Of a DNA stretch of 64,000 nucleotides, positions 7,528 to 15,400 are shown in pieces; the stretch's first letter is position 1; each line of letters starts with the position of its first letter. Origin of the DNA: CAVQRC01 sp963715045 (lineage in GTDB: Bacteria > Planctomycetota > Planctomycetia > Pirellulales > Lacipirellulaceae); NCBI GenBank assembly GCA_963715045.1, contig CAVQRC010000003.1, positions 62,001 to 126,000 on the forward strand, written 5' to 3'. Under the pieces are notes generated by a model. That model ran no database searches, was not told where the DNA came from, and saw only the letters and a program-made list of their open reading frames with translations. Position numbers and translations under genes: made by a program.

Positions 7528-9096
7528 TCAAAACTCTCCATGGACAAACCAGCTTCCCACCTTCAGATCCTCAAACAGCCAATAGCGTGAACCGGTGGTG
7601 GTTTCCACGCGGTAGTAGTCTCGGCGAATGCCGCGGGTGCGTTTTCGCCACCAGCCCGTTTCGAGGCGTTCGGGGCCCCAGGCCCGGGCGATGGTGTGGA
7701 GAGTGCCGTGGGCGACGAACTGCCGTGGTCGGCCTTGCGGATCGGAGGTGACCTCGACGCGGAGTGGCCGGGGAAGGAGTCGCAACGGTCGTTCGAGAGG
7801 TTTCAACAGGGGACGCTTTTGTACGGTCCGGCGGGTGGGCGACGGGGTGCCGACGAGCGGTTGGAAGAGTGTGGCCAGTTCCGGTTCGGTCTCGGCCGAG
7901 AGTCGGGGGCGGAGCACGGCCTGGCGACCCAGCCGTCCGCAAAGCCGGTCGATGAGCGTGGCCAGGGCAGGGTGGTCGTCGCTTGTCCGACCGTGGTCGA
8001 ACAGTTGCAGTTGTCGATCACTCATAGGAGCCGTGGCCGTGATCGTGACGGTGATTCCCGCCACCCGCTCGGTGAGCGGATTCCGCTCGCGATGGGGCTC
8101 GAGCAACTGCAGCAAATACTCGGCCGACGCGGTGGGGCGGTACAGTCCGACCTCGAGAACGGTCGGTGGGCCGTGCTCGTAGTCGAATTGGCACGAGAAC
8201 GCCGTGACTCCGTGGTCTTGCGAAGCCAGAGGGTGAGTGAGTCGCTTGAGCAGAGCCCCGAGAATGGCTGTGACCGTATCAGGATGATCGGTGGCGATTT
8301 CGAAATTCCATTGGGCGGTCAACGTGGCGGGACGAGCGAGCGGCGTGAGGAGCTCCTGCGTGTGACCGAATGCCTGATCCAGCCGCCGCAGCAATTGGTT
8401 TCCGAACCGGGATTGCAAGCCGTGGCGGGGAAGTTGCAGGAGTTGACCAATGCCATCGATGCCGAGCTGGCCCAGCAGGTCGACCACCGTCTCGGGCAAT
8501 TGCAAGGCAGCGACCGGGAGCGGCATCAAGGCCGGACTAACTTCGCCGGGTGGGACGATCTGGATCGAGTTGGGGTGAGGAGCGTAACACGCGACGGCCC
8601 GGGCGGCGGCCGGCGTATCGGCGATCGCGAGCCGCGTCGGGTAACGACGCTCGGTCATTGCGGCCGCAATCTGTTCGGCCAGACGCTGCTCGCTGCCGAA
8701 CAGCGGTGCCAGGCCCGTGATGTCGAATACGAGTCCCTCCGGCGTGGGGCCCTCCTCGACTGCCACGACCGGACTGAAACGGTCGCAGGCGTGACCCAGC
8801 TCGACGAGTGCCGCGCGATCGGCCACGGGATCGGCCGGTAACAACACGAGCGCCTGGGAATGACTTTTCCTTTGGCCTTGAGTGGGCCGGCTGCGGCCCA
8901 CGATTGCCGTGGCCTCGGCCACCGACATGCCGGGCTGGACACCGAGCCTGGTTGCCAGGGGCGAACAGCCCACGACGTACTCTCCGCCGCGGGCGTGCGA
9001 CTCGTGCACGACGACCGGCTCATCGGCGAGGGCCGGCTCGGCGGCCAGTCGGCGGGCGAGTGGCCAGTTCGGGATCCAGAGATGGAGAAAGCGCAC
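7528..9096 (-). CDS. imuB: ImuB, catalytically inactive Y-family polymerase-like protein
   Basis: 522 residues. ImuB is a Y-family fold lacking the catalytic acidic residues; it acts as the hub that binds the beta clamp, ImuA and DnaE2 during SOS mutagenesis. The N-terminus 'MRFLHLWIPNWPLARRLAAE' has the ImuB form of the strand that carries the catalytic Asp in real Y polymerases; here it is LWIPNWP. Next come 'VVHESHARGGEYVVGCSPLA' and 'GVQPGMSVAEA' (fingers/palm), the helix-hairpin-helix region 'LLGQLGIDGIGQLLQLPRHG' near residue 210, and a C-terminal DUF6504-like domain ending 'RDYYRVETTTGSRYWLFEDL'. A clamp-binding motif was not confidently seen. The start ATG at 9096 matches the family N-terminus. 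Confidence 0.92.
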   Translation of the reverse strand: MRFLHLWIPNWPLARRLAAEPALADEPVVVHESHARGGEYVVGCSPLATRLGVQPGMSVAEATAIVGRSRPTQGQRKSHSQALVLLPADPVADRAALVELGHACDRFSPVVAVEEGPTPEGLVFDITGLAPLFGSEQRLAEQIAAAMTERRYPTRLAIADTPAAARAVACYAPHPNSIQIVPPGEVSPALMPLPVAALQLPETVVDLLGQLGIDGIGQLLQLPRHGLQSRFGNQLLRRLDQAFGHTQELLTPLARPATLTAQWNFEIATDHPDTVTAILGALLKRLTHPLASQDHGVTAFSCQFDYEHGPPTVLEVGLYRPTASAEYLLQLLEPHRERNPLTERVAGITVTITATAPMSDRQLQLFDHGRTSDDHPALATLIDRLCGRLGRQAVLRPRLSAETEPELATLFQPLVGTPSPTRRTVQKRPLLKPLERPLRLLPRPLRVEVTSDPQGRPRQFVAHGTLHTIARAWGPERLETGWWRKRTRGIRRDYYRVETTTGSRYWLFEDLKVGSWFVHGEF

Positions 9097-9108
9097 GGGG
9101 AATGCGAG

Positions 9109-9150
9109 AGTAAGGACTAATGACTAAGGAATGACCAAATGACGAATGGG
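9109..9150. repeat. AATGACTAA-type simple repeat, left flank of the four-helix relic
   Basis: Iterations of AATGACTAAGGAATGACC, in the inverse orientation to the block at 9496-9549. Together the two blocks bracket the decayed four-helix-bundle gene. Confidence 0.65.
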
Positions 9151-9466
9151 TAAGGAAATCGACAACGCTGGTGGGTCTTCGGAGAATGGCGGCAAGATGA
9201 TGGAGCTCGGCTTCTTGCCAGTGGGGGACACACGCTCACGGAGTTCGGGCACGGCTTGGGCAATCATTCGCAGCCAGTGCTTTGTTTCGCGTGCTTCCTT
9301 CGCGGTAGCCGATCTTCTGGCGAAATTCTCGCTGCGAAATCGCATCATCTGCTTCGCAATAATTGGCGATCAATGCTCATGGCCGACGAACGATCTGATC
9401 CACGATCGACCGCGGGATCTCGTTTATCGGTATCTGCTTCGCAAACTCAATAACCGCCTCACCCAT
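9146..9466 (-). pseudogene. Decayed four-helix-bundle protein gene between imuA and imuB
   Basis: Minus-strand translation in successive frames recovers a typical second type of four-helix-bundle protein: 'MGEAVIEFAKQIPINEIPRS' from 9466, then 'ANYCEADDAISQREFRQKIG', then 'KEARETKHWLRMIAQAVPEL', and 'HWQEAELHHLAAILRR' at the end. These pieces are in the right order but in different frames, with at least three frame changes and an internal stop, so the gene is dead as written. It sits between inverted AATGACTAA/TTAGTCATT blocks (9109-9150 and 9496-9549), the same arrangement as the intact four-helix gene at 6957-7334 but with a different flanking repeat. Confidence 0.72.
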
Positions 9467-9495
9467 GACCGGTACGCTCTTAGATCAAACACCGG

Positions 9496-9549
9496 TTGGT
9501 CATCGCTCATTGGTCATTCCTAGGCTTGGTCATTAGTCATTAGGCATTC
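9496..9549. repeat. TTAGTCATT-type simple repeat, right flank of the four-helix relic
   Basis: TGGTCATTCC and TTGGTCATTAGTCATTAGG units. The last codons and stop of imuA (9520-9522) lie inside this block, so the ImuA C-terminal residues MTNDQA are repeat-encoded. Confidence 0.65.
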
Positions 9550-10197
9550 CGTCGCCCGCTGGGTCCCCTCGACCTTGCACGTCGAATCGCCAGCGGACTC
9601 AGCCGCCGGGCGTGACGCGGCCAGGCGGACTTTTGCCCAGGACGGCTTTTTCGCGGCGGCCGCGTTGCGGACGAGCAGGCCGACGACGCCACAGGTTTCG
9701 GCCGCGAGCTGCAGCCTTCGCTGGGCCCGGGGGTCGAGCTTGCGGGGCCAGTCGAGAACGGCGGCAACACCGGGGGTGCGGAGCGTTTGATCGAGTGCCC
9801 AATCGGCGTCGCGGGAGTTGGTGGGTCGGAGCAGAATGGTACGCGCGAGCGGAATCCCCCAGGCCGCGGCGGCGGGGGGATAGAACTGCTGATCGCGGTC
9901 GATGACGACGAAAGCTCCGCCGTCGCGGCAGGCCTGGGTGGCGGCCAGGACGGCCAGGAGCGTCGCCCCGCCGCCCCCATGGCCCAGGGAAGCATGAACC
10001 CGGGAAGGGCCAGCGGAGTTCATATCGAGCCATTCGAGAATCGTGCCGCGGGCGAATCCCCCGCCCGGCAGGATCGCATCGAGCTCGGGAACGCCACTGG
10101 AAAACCCGGGTCGTTCAGCGGCCACGTGGCCTTGCTCGACGTGACGGATCGCGGCGGCCAGCCGGCGGACGTCGGCATGTGTGGAGAGAGGGATCAT
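9520..10197 (-). CDS. imuA: ImuA, RecA-like mutasome component
   Basis: First gene of the imuA-imuB-dnaE2 SOS mutagenesis cassette. ImuA is a RecA/SulA-like protein that modulates RecA and supports ImuB/DnaE2 activity. The RecA-like fold shows as 'GVPELDAILPGGGFARGTIL', followed by the degraded P-loop region 'SLGHGGGGATLLAVLAATQA', 'GAFVVIDRDQQFYPPAAAAW' and 'LRPTNSRDADWALDQTLRTP'. The start ATG at 10197 (MIPLSTHADVRRL) is preferred over 10263, because the upstream 22 residues do not resemble the family. About 226 residues from that start. The C-terminus runs into the TTAGTCATT repeat block, which supplies the stop. No LexA-type operator was convincingly seen upstream. Confidence 0.85.
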   Translation of the reverse strand: MIPLSTHADVRRLAAAIRHVEQGHVAAERPGFSSGVPELDAILPGGGFARGTILEWLDMNSAGPSRVHASLGHGGGGATLLAVLAATQACRDGGAFVVIDRDQQFYPPAAAAWGIPLARTILLRPTNSRDADWALDQTLRTPGVAAVLDWPRKLDPRAQRRLQLAAETCGVVGLLVRNAAAAKKPSWAKVRLAASRPAAESAGDSTCKVEGTQRATECLMTNDQA

Positions 10198-10304
10198 GGT
10201 TCGTGGATGAAGATCCAACCGAGGGAATACCGGACTCGGGTGGGATGGTATCAAAATGTCCACGAGTGTACAGATGTATTATTCTGCTAGCAAGTCCCTC
10301 AAGG

Positions 10305-10600
10305 AATCCTGCTCCTCGTCCTTGTGCTCCTCGTACTCGTACTCGTGCTCGTGCTCGTGCTCGTGCTCGTACTCGTGCTCGTACTCGTACTCAGCGAAGC
10401 GGTGCTCGTCCTCGATGGCGGATGGGGAGCGGGTGAAATCACTTGTGAGAGGCCCGCAACGCTCCCCAAGAGCCTCTCCGTCACTGCCGGCTCAGTTCGA
10501 TGACGATGACGATGACGAGCACGAGCACGATGACGAGCACGAGCACGAGCACGATGACGAGCTGCGCGACTGAGCACGATTTACGAGTACGAGCACGAGA
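10305..10600. repeat. Hexamer repeats GAGCAC/GAGTAC in inverted blocks
   Basis: 10310-10390 is built of CTCGTGCTCGTACTCGT iterations and 10498-10600 of the reverse orientation (ACGAGCACGAGCACGATGAC), with about 100 bp of ordinary sequence between. The blocks are complementary and could pair into a long imperfect hairpin. A short further block lies at 11393-11440. They give repetitive STST- and SYSC-type peptides in several frames, which are not genes. The whole 10264-10689 interval holds no supported gene. Confidence 0.75.
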
Positions 10601-10689
10601 ACCGCTCCCTTCTCCAATCTCCGCGGGGGAGCCCATCCGGCTGGCGGCTTTCCACGTTTTCGTTGAGAGAATGTTGTTCTGACAGATCA

Positions 10690-11379
10690 TCATTGCTCGG
10701 CAGCGTACGCGCGTGCCGAAGGGGTCTGGCAGCCGACGATCGCGGGCACCTCGTGGATGAGTGCGTCATTCTCCAGGGCCTCGACCATGAAGCGGGCGAA
10801 GTCCACCCGCCGCGTGCGGTTGCTCTCGAGAACCGGGTCTCCCACGTGCCGGCTCCACACGGGCAGGCCCTGGCTCTCTCCCTCTTCGAGGTCGCTCCCC
10901 CGGACGACCGTCCAGCGGGTGTCGCTGGCAAACACGCGTCGGCAGGCTTCTACCTGATCGTCGAGGTCGGCGAAGCGAAGCAGTCGCGCGAGCCAGCCAA
11001 ACACCTTGACGAACGTCTTGAGCTTCCAGGAATAGACATCCTGTCCGTCGCGGGTGATGTGCCAGCCGCACGAGAAGATCAGCCGCGCGTCGGGAGCCGC
11101 ATGGTCGAGCACGGCCTGGGCTGTCCCGGTCGAGTACTGCTGAACTCCCCACGGCACCAATACGGTGAGCACTCCGTCACACCCGGCGACGGCCTGCTGG
11201 ATCACCTGGCGGTCGTTGGTGGCCCCGGGAAAGACCGTGATCTGTCCCCTGAACCGGTCGAGTTTGCCGACGCTTTGTTCCCGGCACACACCCACGACCT
11301 CGTAGCCCCGGTCCAGCGCGTGCTGCACCATGTACTGCCCCAGCTTGCCCGACGCACCGACGATACAGACTCTTTTCAT
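10690..11379 (-). CDS. NAD(P)-binding Rossmann protein (NmrA/atypical SDR type)
   Basis: About 229 residues from ATG 11379 (MKRVCIVGASGKLGQYMVQH). The N-terminal GASGKLG is the GxxGxxG dinucleotide-binding turn at residues 8-14. 'GCDGVLTVLVPWG' follows the next strand, and 'HITRDGQDVYSWKLKTFVKV' and 'TRWTVVRGSDLEEG' are typical of NAD(P)H-binding/NmrA-like epimerase relatives. There is no YxxxK catalytic pair in the normal spacing, so enzyme activity is uncertain. An in-frame start at 11502 exists but would add 41 residues of unrelated sequence. It stands alone on the minus strand, between repeat blocks. The substrate is unknown. Confidence 0.78.
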   Translation of the reverse strand: MKRVCIVGASGKLGQYMVQHALDRGYEVVGVCREQSVGKLDRFRGQITVFPGATNDRQVIQQAVAGCDGVLTVLVPWGVQQYSTGTAQAVLDHAAPDARLIFSCGWHITRDGQDVYSWKLKTFVKVFGWLARLLRFADLDDQVEACRRVFASDTRWTVVRGSDLEEGESQGLPVWSRHVGDPVLESNRTRRVDFARFMVEALENDALIHEVPAIVGCQTPSARAYAAEQ

Positions 11380-11520
11380 AGGAACTCGATGACCAGGACG
11401 AGCACCGTCGCTGCGCAACTGAGCACGAGCACGGCGGAAAAACTGCGGGAAAGATTGAATGCGGGAGGTTTTCGCTAGACCCACCTGATAGAGATGAGCC
11501 AACTCCGGTTCACCGACGGG

Positions 11521-11831
11521 TTACATCCGGTCTCGCCAAGCTGATGGGTCACGCCCCTCAAACATGATTGCGAATACCACGATCGTCGTGCGTTCAACCC
11601 GGAAGTGGATGACGTACGGGAATCGACGCACGGGAATCGTTGTATTCGAACGGACCGCATGCCATGCACGTCGACGCTTCCTTGCTCCGGACGGTCACGG
11701 ATGCGATCAATCGCGGCTTTGCACTCGTGCAGGAACTCTCCACCGAGTTCCAGCTTGCGATCGTCGTACCATTTCGCCGCATCCTCCAAGTCGGTAACAA
11801 CTTCGGGGCGAAGGCGAAGTGCGTGCGTCAT
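11521..11831 (-). pseudogene. RelE/ParE-type toxin, frameshifted by a 14-bp tandem duplication
   Basis: The ATG at 11831 (MTHALRLRPEVVTDL) overlaps the antitoxin stop by ATGA, the usual toxin-antitoxin arrangement. The first 65 residues, including 'EDAAKWYDDRKLELGGEFLH' and 'DRIRDRPEQGSVDVHGMRSV', are a normal ParE/RelE toxin. At 11612-11625 and 11626-11639 the same 14 bases (ACGTACGGGAATCG / ACGCACGGGAATCG) stand twice in a row. With one copy removed, the frame continues 'RRFPYVIHFRVERTTIVVFA' and 'FEGRDPSAWRDRM', a perfect family C-terminus with TAA at 11521. As written the frame drifts and ends at 11475. The corrected length is 98 residues. Confidence 0.82.
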
Positions 11832-12052
11832 TTGTTGCTCGTTCGGAGTCGATCCAGGACCTCGTCCCAAGTGAGCACCTCGTCCGAATTCGCCTCGTAG
11901 GCTGCAACTCTACGCTTGATTTCGTCGCGTTGCTCGGGTGATGTCGAAACCGGGCTATCCGATTCAATGCTATCCCATAGCGACTCGACAACTCGCAGTC
12001 GATCAGTCACGGGAAGTGATATCAGTTCGGTCAGAGTCTGGTTGAGGTCCAC
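11828..12052 (-). CDS. Antitoxin, putative addiction module component family
   Basis: About 74 residues from a GTG start at 12052 (read as VDLNQTLTELISLPVTDRLR). It fits the addiction-module antitoxin family (TIGR02574/PF09720): 'LPVTDRLRVVESLWDSI' followed by 'PVSTSPEQRDEIKRRVAAYE' and a C-terminal 'VLTWDEVLDRLR'. The GTG is chosen because AGGAG (12061-12065, minus strand) lies 8 bases upstream. The ATG at 12124 would add unrelated residues and lacks such a site. The gene ends in an ATGA overlap with the toxin. With the toxin broken, the antitoxin would be an orphan. Confidence 0.85.
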   Translation of the reverse strand: MDLNQTLTELISLPVTDRLRVVESLWDSIESDSPVSTSPEQRDEIKRRVAAYEANSDEVLTWDEVLDRLRTSNK

Positions 12053-12060
12053 TTCTGAGG

Positions 12061-12065
12061 CTCCT
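12061..12065 (-). promoter_or_regulatory. Ribosome binding site of the antitoxin gene
   Basis: AGGAG on the minus strand, 8 bases before the GTG at 12052. It decides the start of the antitoxin. Confidence 0.6.
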
Positions 12066-12270
12066 ATTCTGCGAAAGAGGATGTAGCGTCCCGCACCACT
12101 GGGCCGGCTGTGATGACTCTCCATTTGAAACTAATCCGGATAGTCGCGGTGCGAAACGCGCTATTGTATTCGGGTGAGTAGTCCTTCCAGTTTGTTGCGA
12201 AACTGGATGCTCGGCGACCCTCAGCCGACGTTTTCGTATTCGGCGTCTGGTATGGATTCTCGATGGTCAT
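12064..12270 (-). CDS. Possible small protein or gene fragment with NPYQTP N-terminus
   Basis: A 68-residue frame starting MTIENPYQTPNTKTSAEG. Many planctomycete membrane proteins begin with an NPYQ-P motif, which suggests the 5' end of such a gene. After about 30 residues the sequence has no recognisable features and no membrane helix, and no good ribosome site precedes the ATG. Most likely a truncated remnant. Apart from this, the stretch 12053-12486 holds nothing recognisable. Confidence 0.25.
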   Translation of the reverse strand: MTIENPYQTPNTKTSAEGRRASSFATNWKDYSPEYNSAFRTATIRISFKWRVITAGPVVRDATSSFAE

Positions 12271-12486
12271 CAGTGATCTACCGATCCGCGACGCCGAGGT
12301 GACGAACTTGCAGAAAGAATGGTGGATGAGCCCTGCCGCACCACAGCCTTTGTGGAACAACCGCGTCTGCCTCGGATGCCGAAAACTCATTCTAGCGGGT
12401 GTTGGCGTCGCGTGTCTCCGGAATAGAGCCCCAGGAGATCGCTGCTCGGGACGCCTTGTGATTCGGCGTAGGTCGGATAAATCGTT

Positions 12487-15400
12487 TCAACGATCGAGTC
12501 TCCCTCCGCGTGTCACGCGATCGGTAGCGAGAATGGTCAGCGGGTCGTCGTCTGCAGTGAACGCAAGGTGCCGCCGGATGCGATCGAATTGGGCCTGCTG
12601 CAAGACGGCATCGGTAGCGGCTGCCGCAGAACCTCCGCCGCCGGTGAGAGGGAGACTCAGCGGCAGGCTGCGCCAGGTCGGGGAGATCGAAATCGGCCAG
12701 GTTGCAGCCGGGCACGAGTCCCGGTTTTCCGCCCGCCTGAAAGACGTCGAGCACGAGGTCGTTGACCGCGTCGCTGGTGAAAATACCGACGCCGCCGACG
12801 TTCCCCAGCGGCACTTGTCCGATGGGCATGAACTGCGCGAGCAGCCACGTCAGCACGTTCTTCTGGCCGCCCCCGTCGACGAACATCCCGGTCAGATTGA
12901 AGACCTGGTCGGCCGCTCCGAGCTGGGCCCCGCTGTTGACGCCGGTGCCGCCACGAAGGATGTCCATTTCGCCGGCCTGGCCGTAAATGATCCCGACCGG
13001 TACGCCCGCATCGAGCACGATGTCGATGTCGGCAAAGAGAAAATCGTCGCCGTCGTTGCCATCGAGCTCGTCGGAGCCTGTGCCGGCGGTGATGACGTCG
13101 ATGTTGCTCCCTCCGCTGAGCAAGTCGTTGCCGGCATTTCCCTCGATGAGTGCCGGCAGATCGGTATCGTTGCGGATCACGTCGTCGCCGCTGCCGCCGA
13201 TCAACTGCAGGCATTCCTGCCCGTCTACCTGGAAGCGACCGGTCATCCCACCGACGGTGATCGTGTCGCCGAGCGCGGTGCCGCGGATCGTGAGATGATC
13301 CGGACTGGCCATCCCGGCCCGCAGGTCGTGCGTCTCGGTGTCGAGGACGAAAAATGCCGCGTCCGTACCCAGTCCGGAGACCTGGATGTCGGTCCCGTCC
13401 GTCGTGCCGGGCAGGTAGTCGACGACGAGTTTACGGGACATCGTGTCAAGGCTGTAATTCAGCACGCTGACGTCAGTTCCCGGCCCGCCGTCGATCGTCA
13501 GGGCGGTACCGGCCGCGGTCGACAATTGCCCGTTGGCCGCGAACAGCAGCGTGATCAGATCATCACCGTCGCCCGCTTCGACCTGATGCGAATCGCCGCC
13601 GGCGAGCCGCGCGGAATGCAACTGAATCGAATCGTTGTCGGGACCGGTTCGGAAGCTGACGCCCGCGTCGCCACCGAGCAGGCCGGTCAGCCCCGTCGCA
13701 TCGATCGTCGCTCCGACGAGCGGATCGTTGCCGGTCAAGTCGGCTTCGACCGCCAGCAGTCCGTCTGAGAGGACAGTCGCCCCGGGCTCGATCGTGATGT
13801 CGTCGCCGGCAATCAGCAGAATCGCGGCGGACGATCCACCCATCGCCGGGTCGTCCAGGTCGTTTCGGATCGTGACGCCGGCCGCGACCGTGAGGTCGTC
13901 GGTCGCTACCGCGGGCGTGGTCTCCAGCACTTCCAATCGGATATCAAGCGTCGCGAGGAGGTCGACCGTGATGTCCAGCCCAGTCCCCGAGGTGACGCGG
14001 ACAAACTCGACGCCGTCCGGATCCGACGGCATGGGTGCCAGCGCCTGATTGTTGAGGCCGACCGGCATCTCGAACACAACCAGATTGCTGCCCAATGGCT
14101 GGTCCACCGTAATGCCCCACGCGGAAACGTTCGTGACCCCGTTGTCGGCCGCATCGACGACGTCTTCGAACGTGACGCTGCCGCCAGTCGTCTGAAATAA
14201 CACGTCGGCCATCAGCAGCACCGGATCGCGATACCGCTGGTTGCCAAGCGTGGTGACACCGGTGGCCGCTGCGACAAACTTTGTCTGACCTGCGGCATCG
14301 GTCGAAAGCTCATCGAGTGGTTCGTTGCCGCCGATGACGCCCTCGAACGTGGTGACGCCGCTCGCGTTGATGATGAGGTCTCGCATGCCGACGCCGTCGC
14401 CGTCGATCGTGCTGTTGAACGTGACGTTTGCGGCATTGAGCGTTACATCAACGGTGAGTACCACGGGATCGTCGAAAACGAGATTGCCTGTCGTCGTCAC
14501 GACAGGTGAGTCGATCTCGGTGACGCCGGGCGTGTCCGTCGTCAAACTGGCGAGCGGCACAATGCTGCCCACATTTCCCACAAACGTGCTGGCTCCAGCG
14601 GCAATGACGATCAAACTCCGCGAAACGACGCCGTCTCCGTCGACGGTGCTGTCGAACGTGGCATTGAGGGCATTGATGGTGACGTCGGTGGTGAGCACCA
14701 CCGCGTCGTTGTAGATCTGATCACCGGTCGTCGTGACGCTGGCCGCGTTGAGATCGGTCGTCCCGGCGGCATCGGTGGTGAGGCTGGCCAGGGCGGTGGT
14801 GCCGCCGACGTTGCCTTCAAACGTAGTGCCGGTGGCGTTGACGATGAGTGCCCGGCCGACGACGCCGTCTCCGTCGACGGTGCTGTCGAACGTGGCATTG
14901 AGGGCATTGATGGTGACGTCGGTGGTGAGCACCACCGCGTCGTTGTAGATCTGATCACCGGTCGTCGTGACGCTGGCCGCGTTGAGATCGGTCGTCCCGG
15001 CGGCATCGGTGGTGAGGCTGGCCAGGGCGATGGTGCCGCCGACGTTGCCTTCAAACGTAGTGCCGGTGGCGTTGACGATGAGTGCCCGGCCGACGACGCC
15101 GTCTCCGTCGACGGTGCTGTCGAACGTGGCATTGAGGGCATTGATGGTGACGTCGGTGGTGAGCACCACCGCGTCGTTGTAGATCTGATCGCCGGTCGTC
15201 GTGACGCTGGCCGCGTTGAGATCGGTCGTCCCGGCGGCATCGGTGGTGAGCGTGGCCAGGGCGATGGTGCCGCCGACGTTGCCTTCAAACGTGGTGCCGG
15301 TGGCGTTGACGGTGAGTGCCCGGCCGACGACGCCGTCTCCGTCGACGGTGCTGTCGAACGTGGCATTGAGGGCATTGATGGTGACGTCGGTGGTGAGCAC

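Noticed and set aside
10198..10300. LexA operator upstream of imuA
   Set aside because: GTGTACAGATGTATTATTC has some symmetry but does not match a known LexA box closely enough.
10256..10693. Small Ser/Tyr/Cys or Thr/Ser repeat proteins
   Set aside because: They are translations of hexamer simple repeats, open in several frames.
11475..11870. 131-residue toxin as an intact gene
   Set aside because: After residue 65 the frame has lost the family pattern, which resumes in another frame past the 14-bp duplication; the start at 11870 lies inside the antitoxin.
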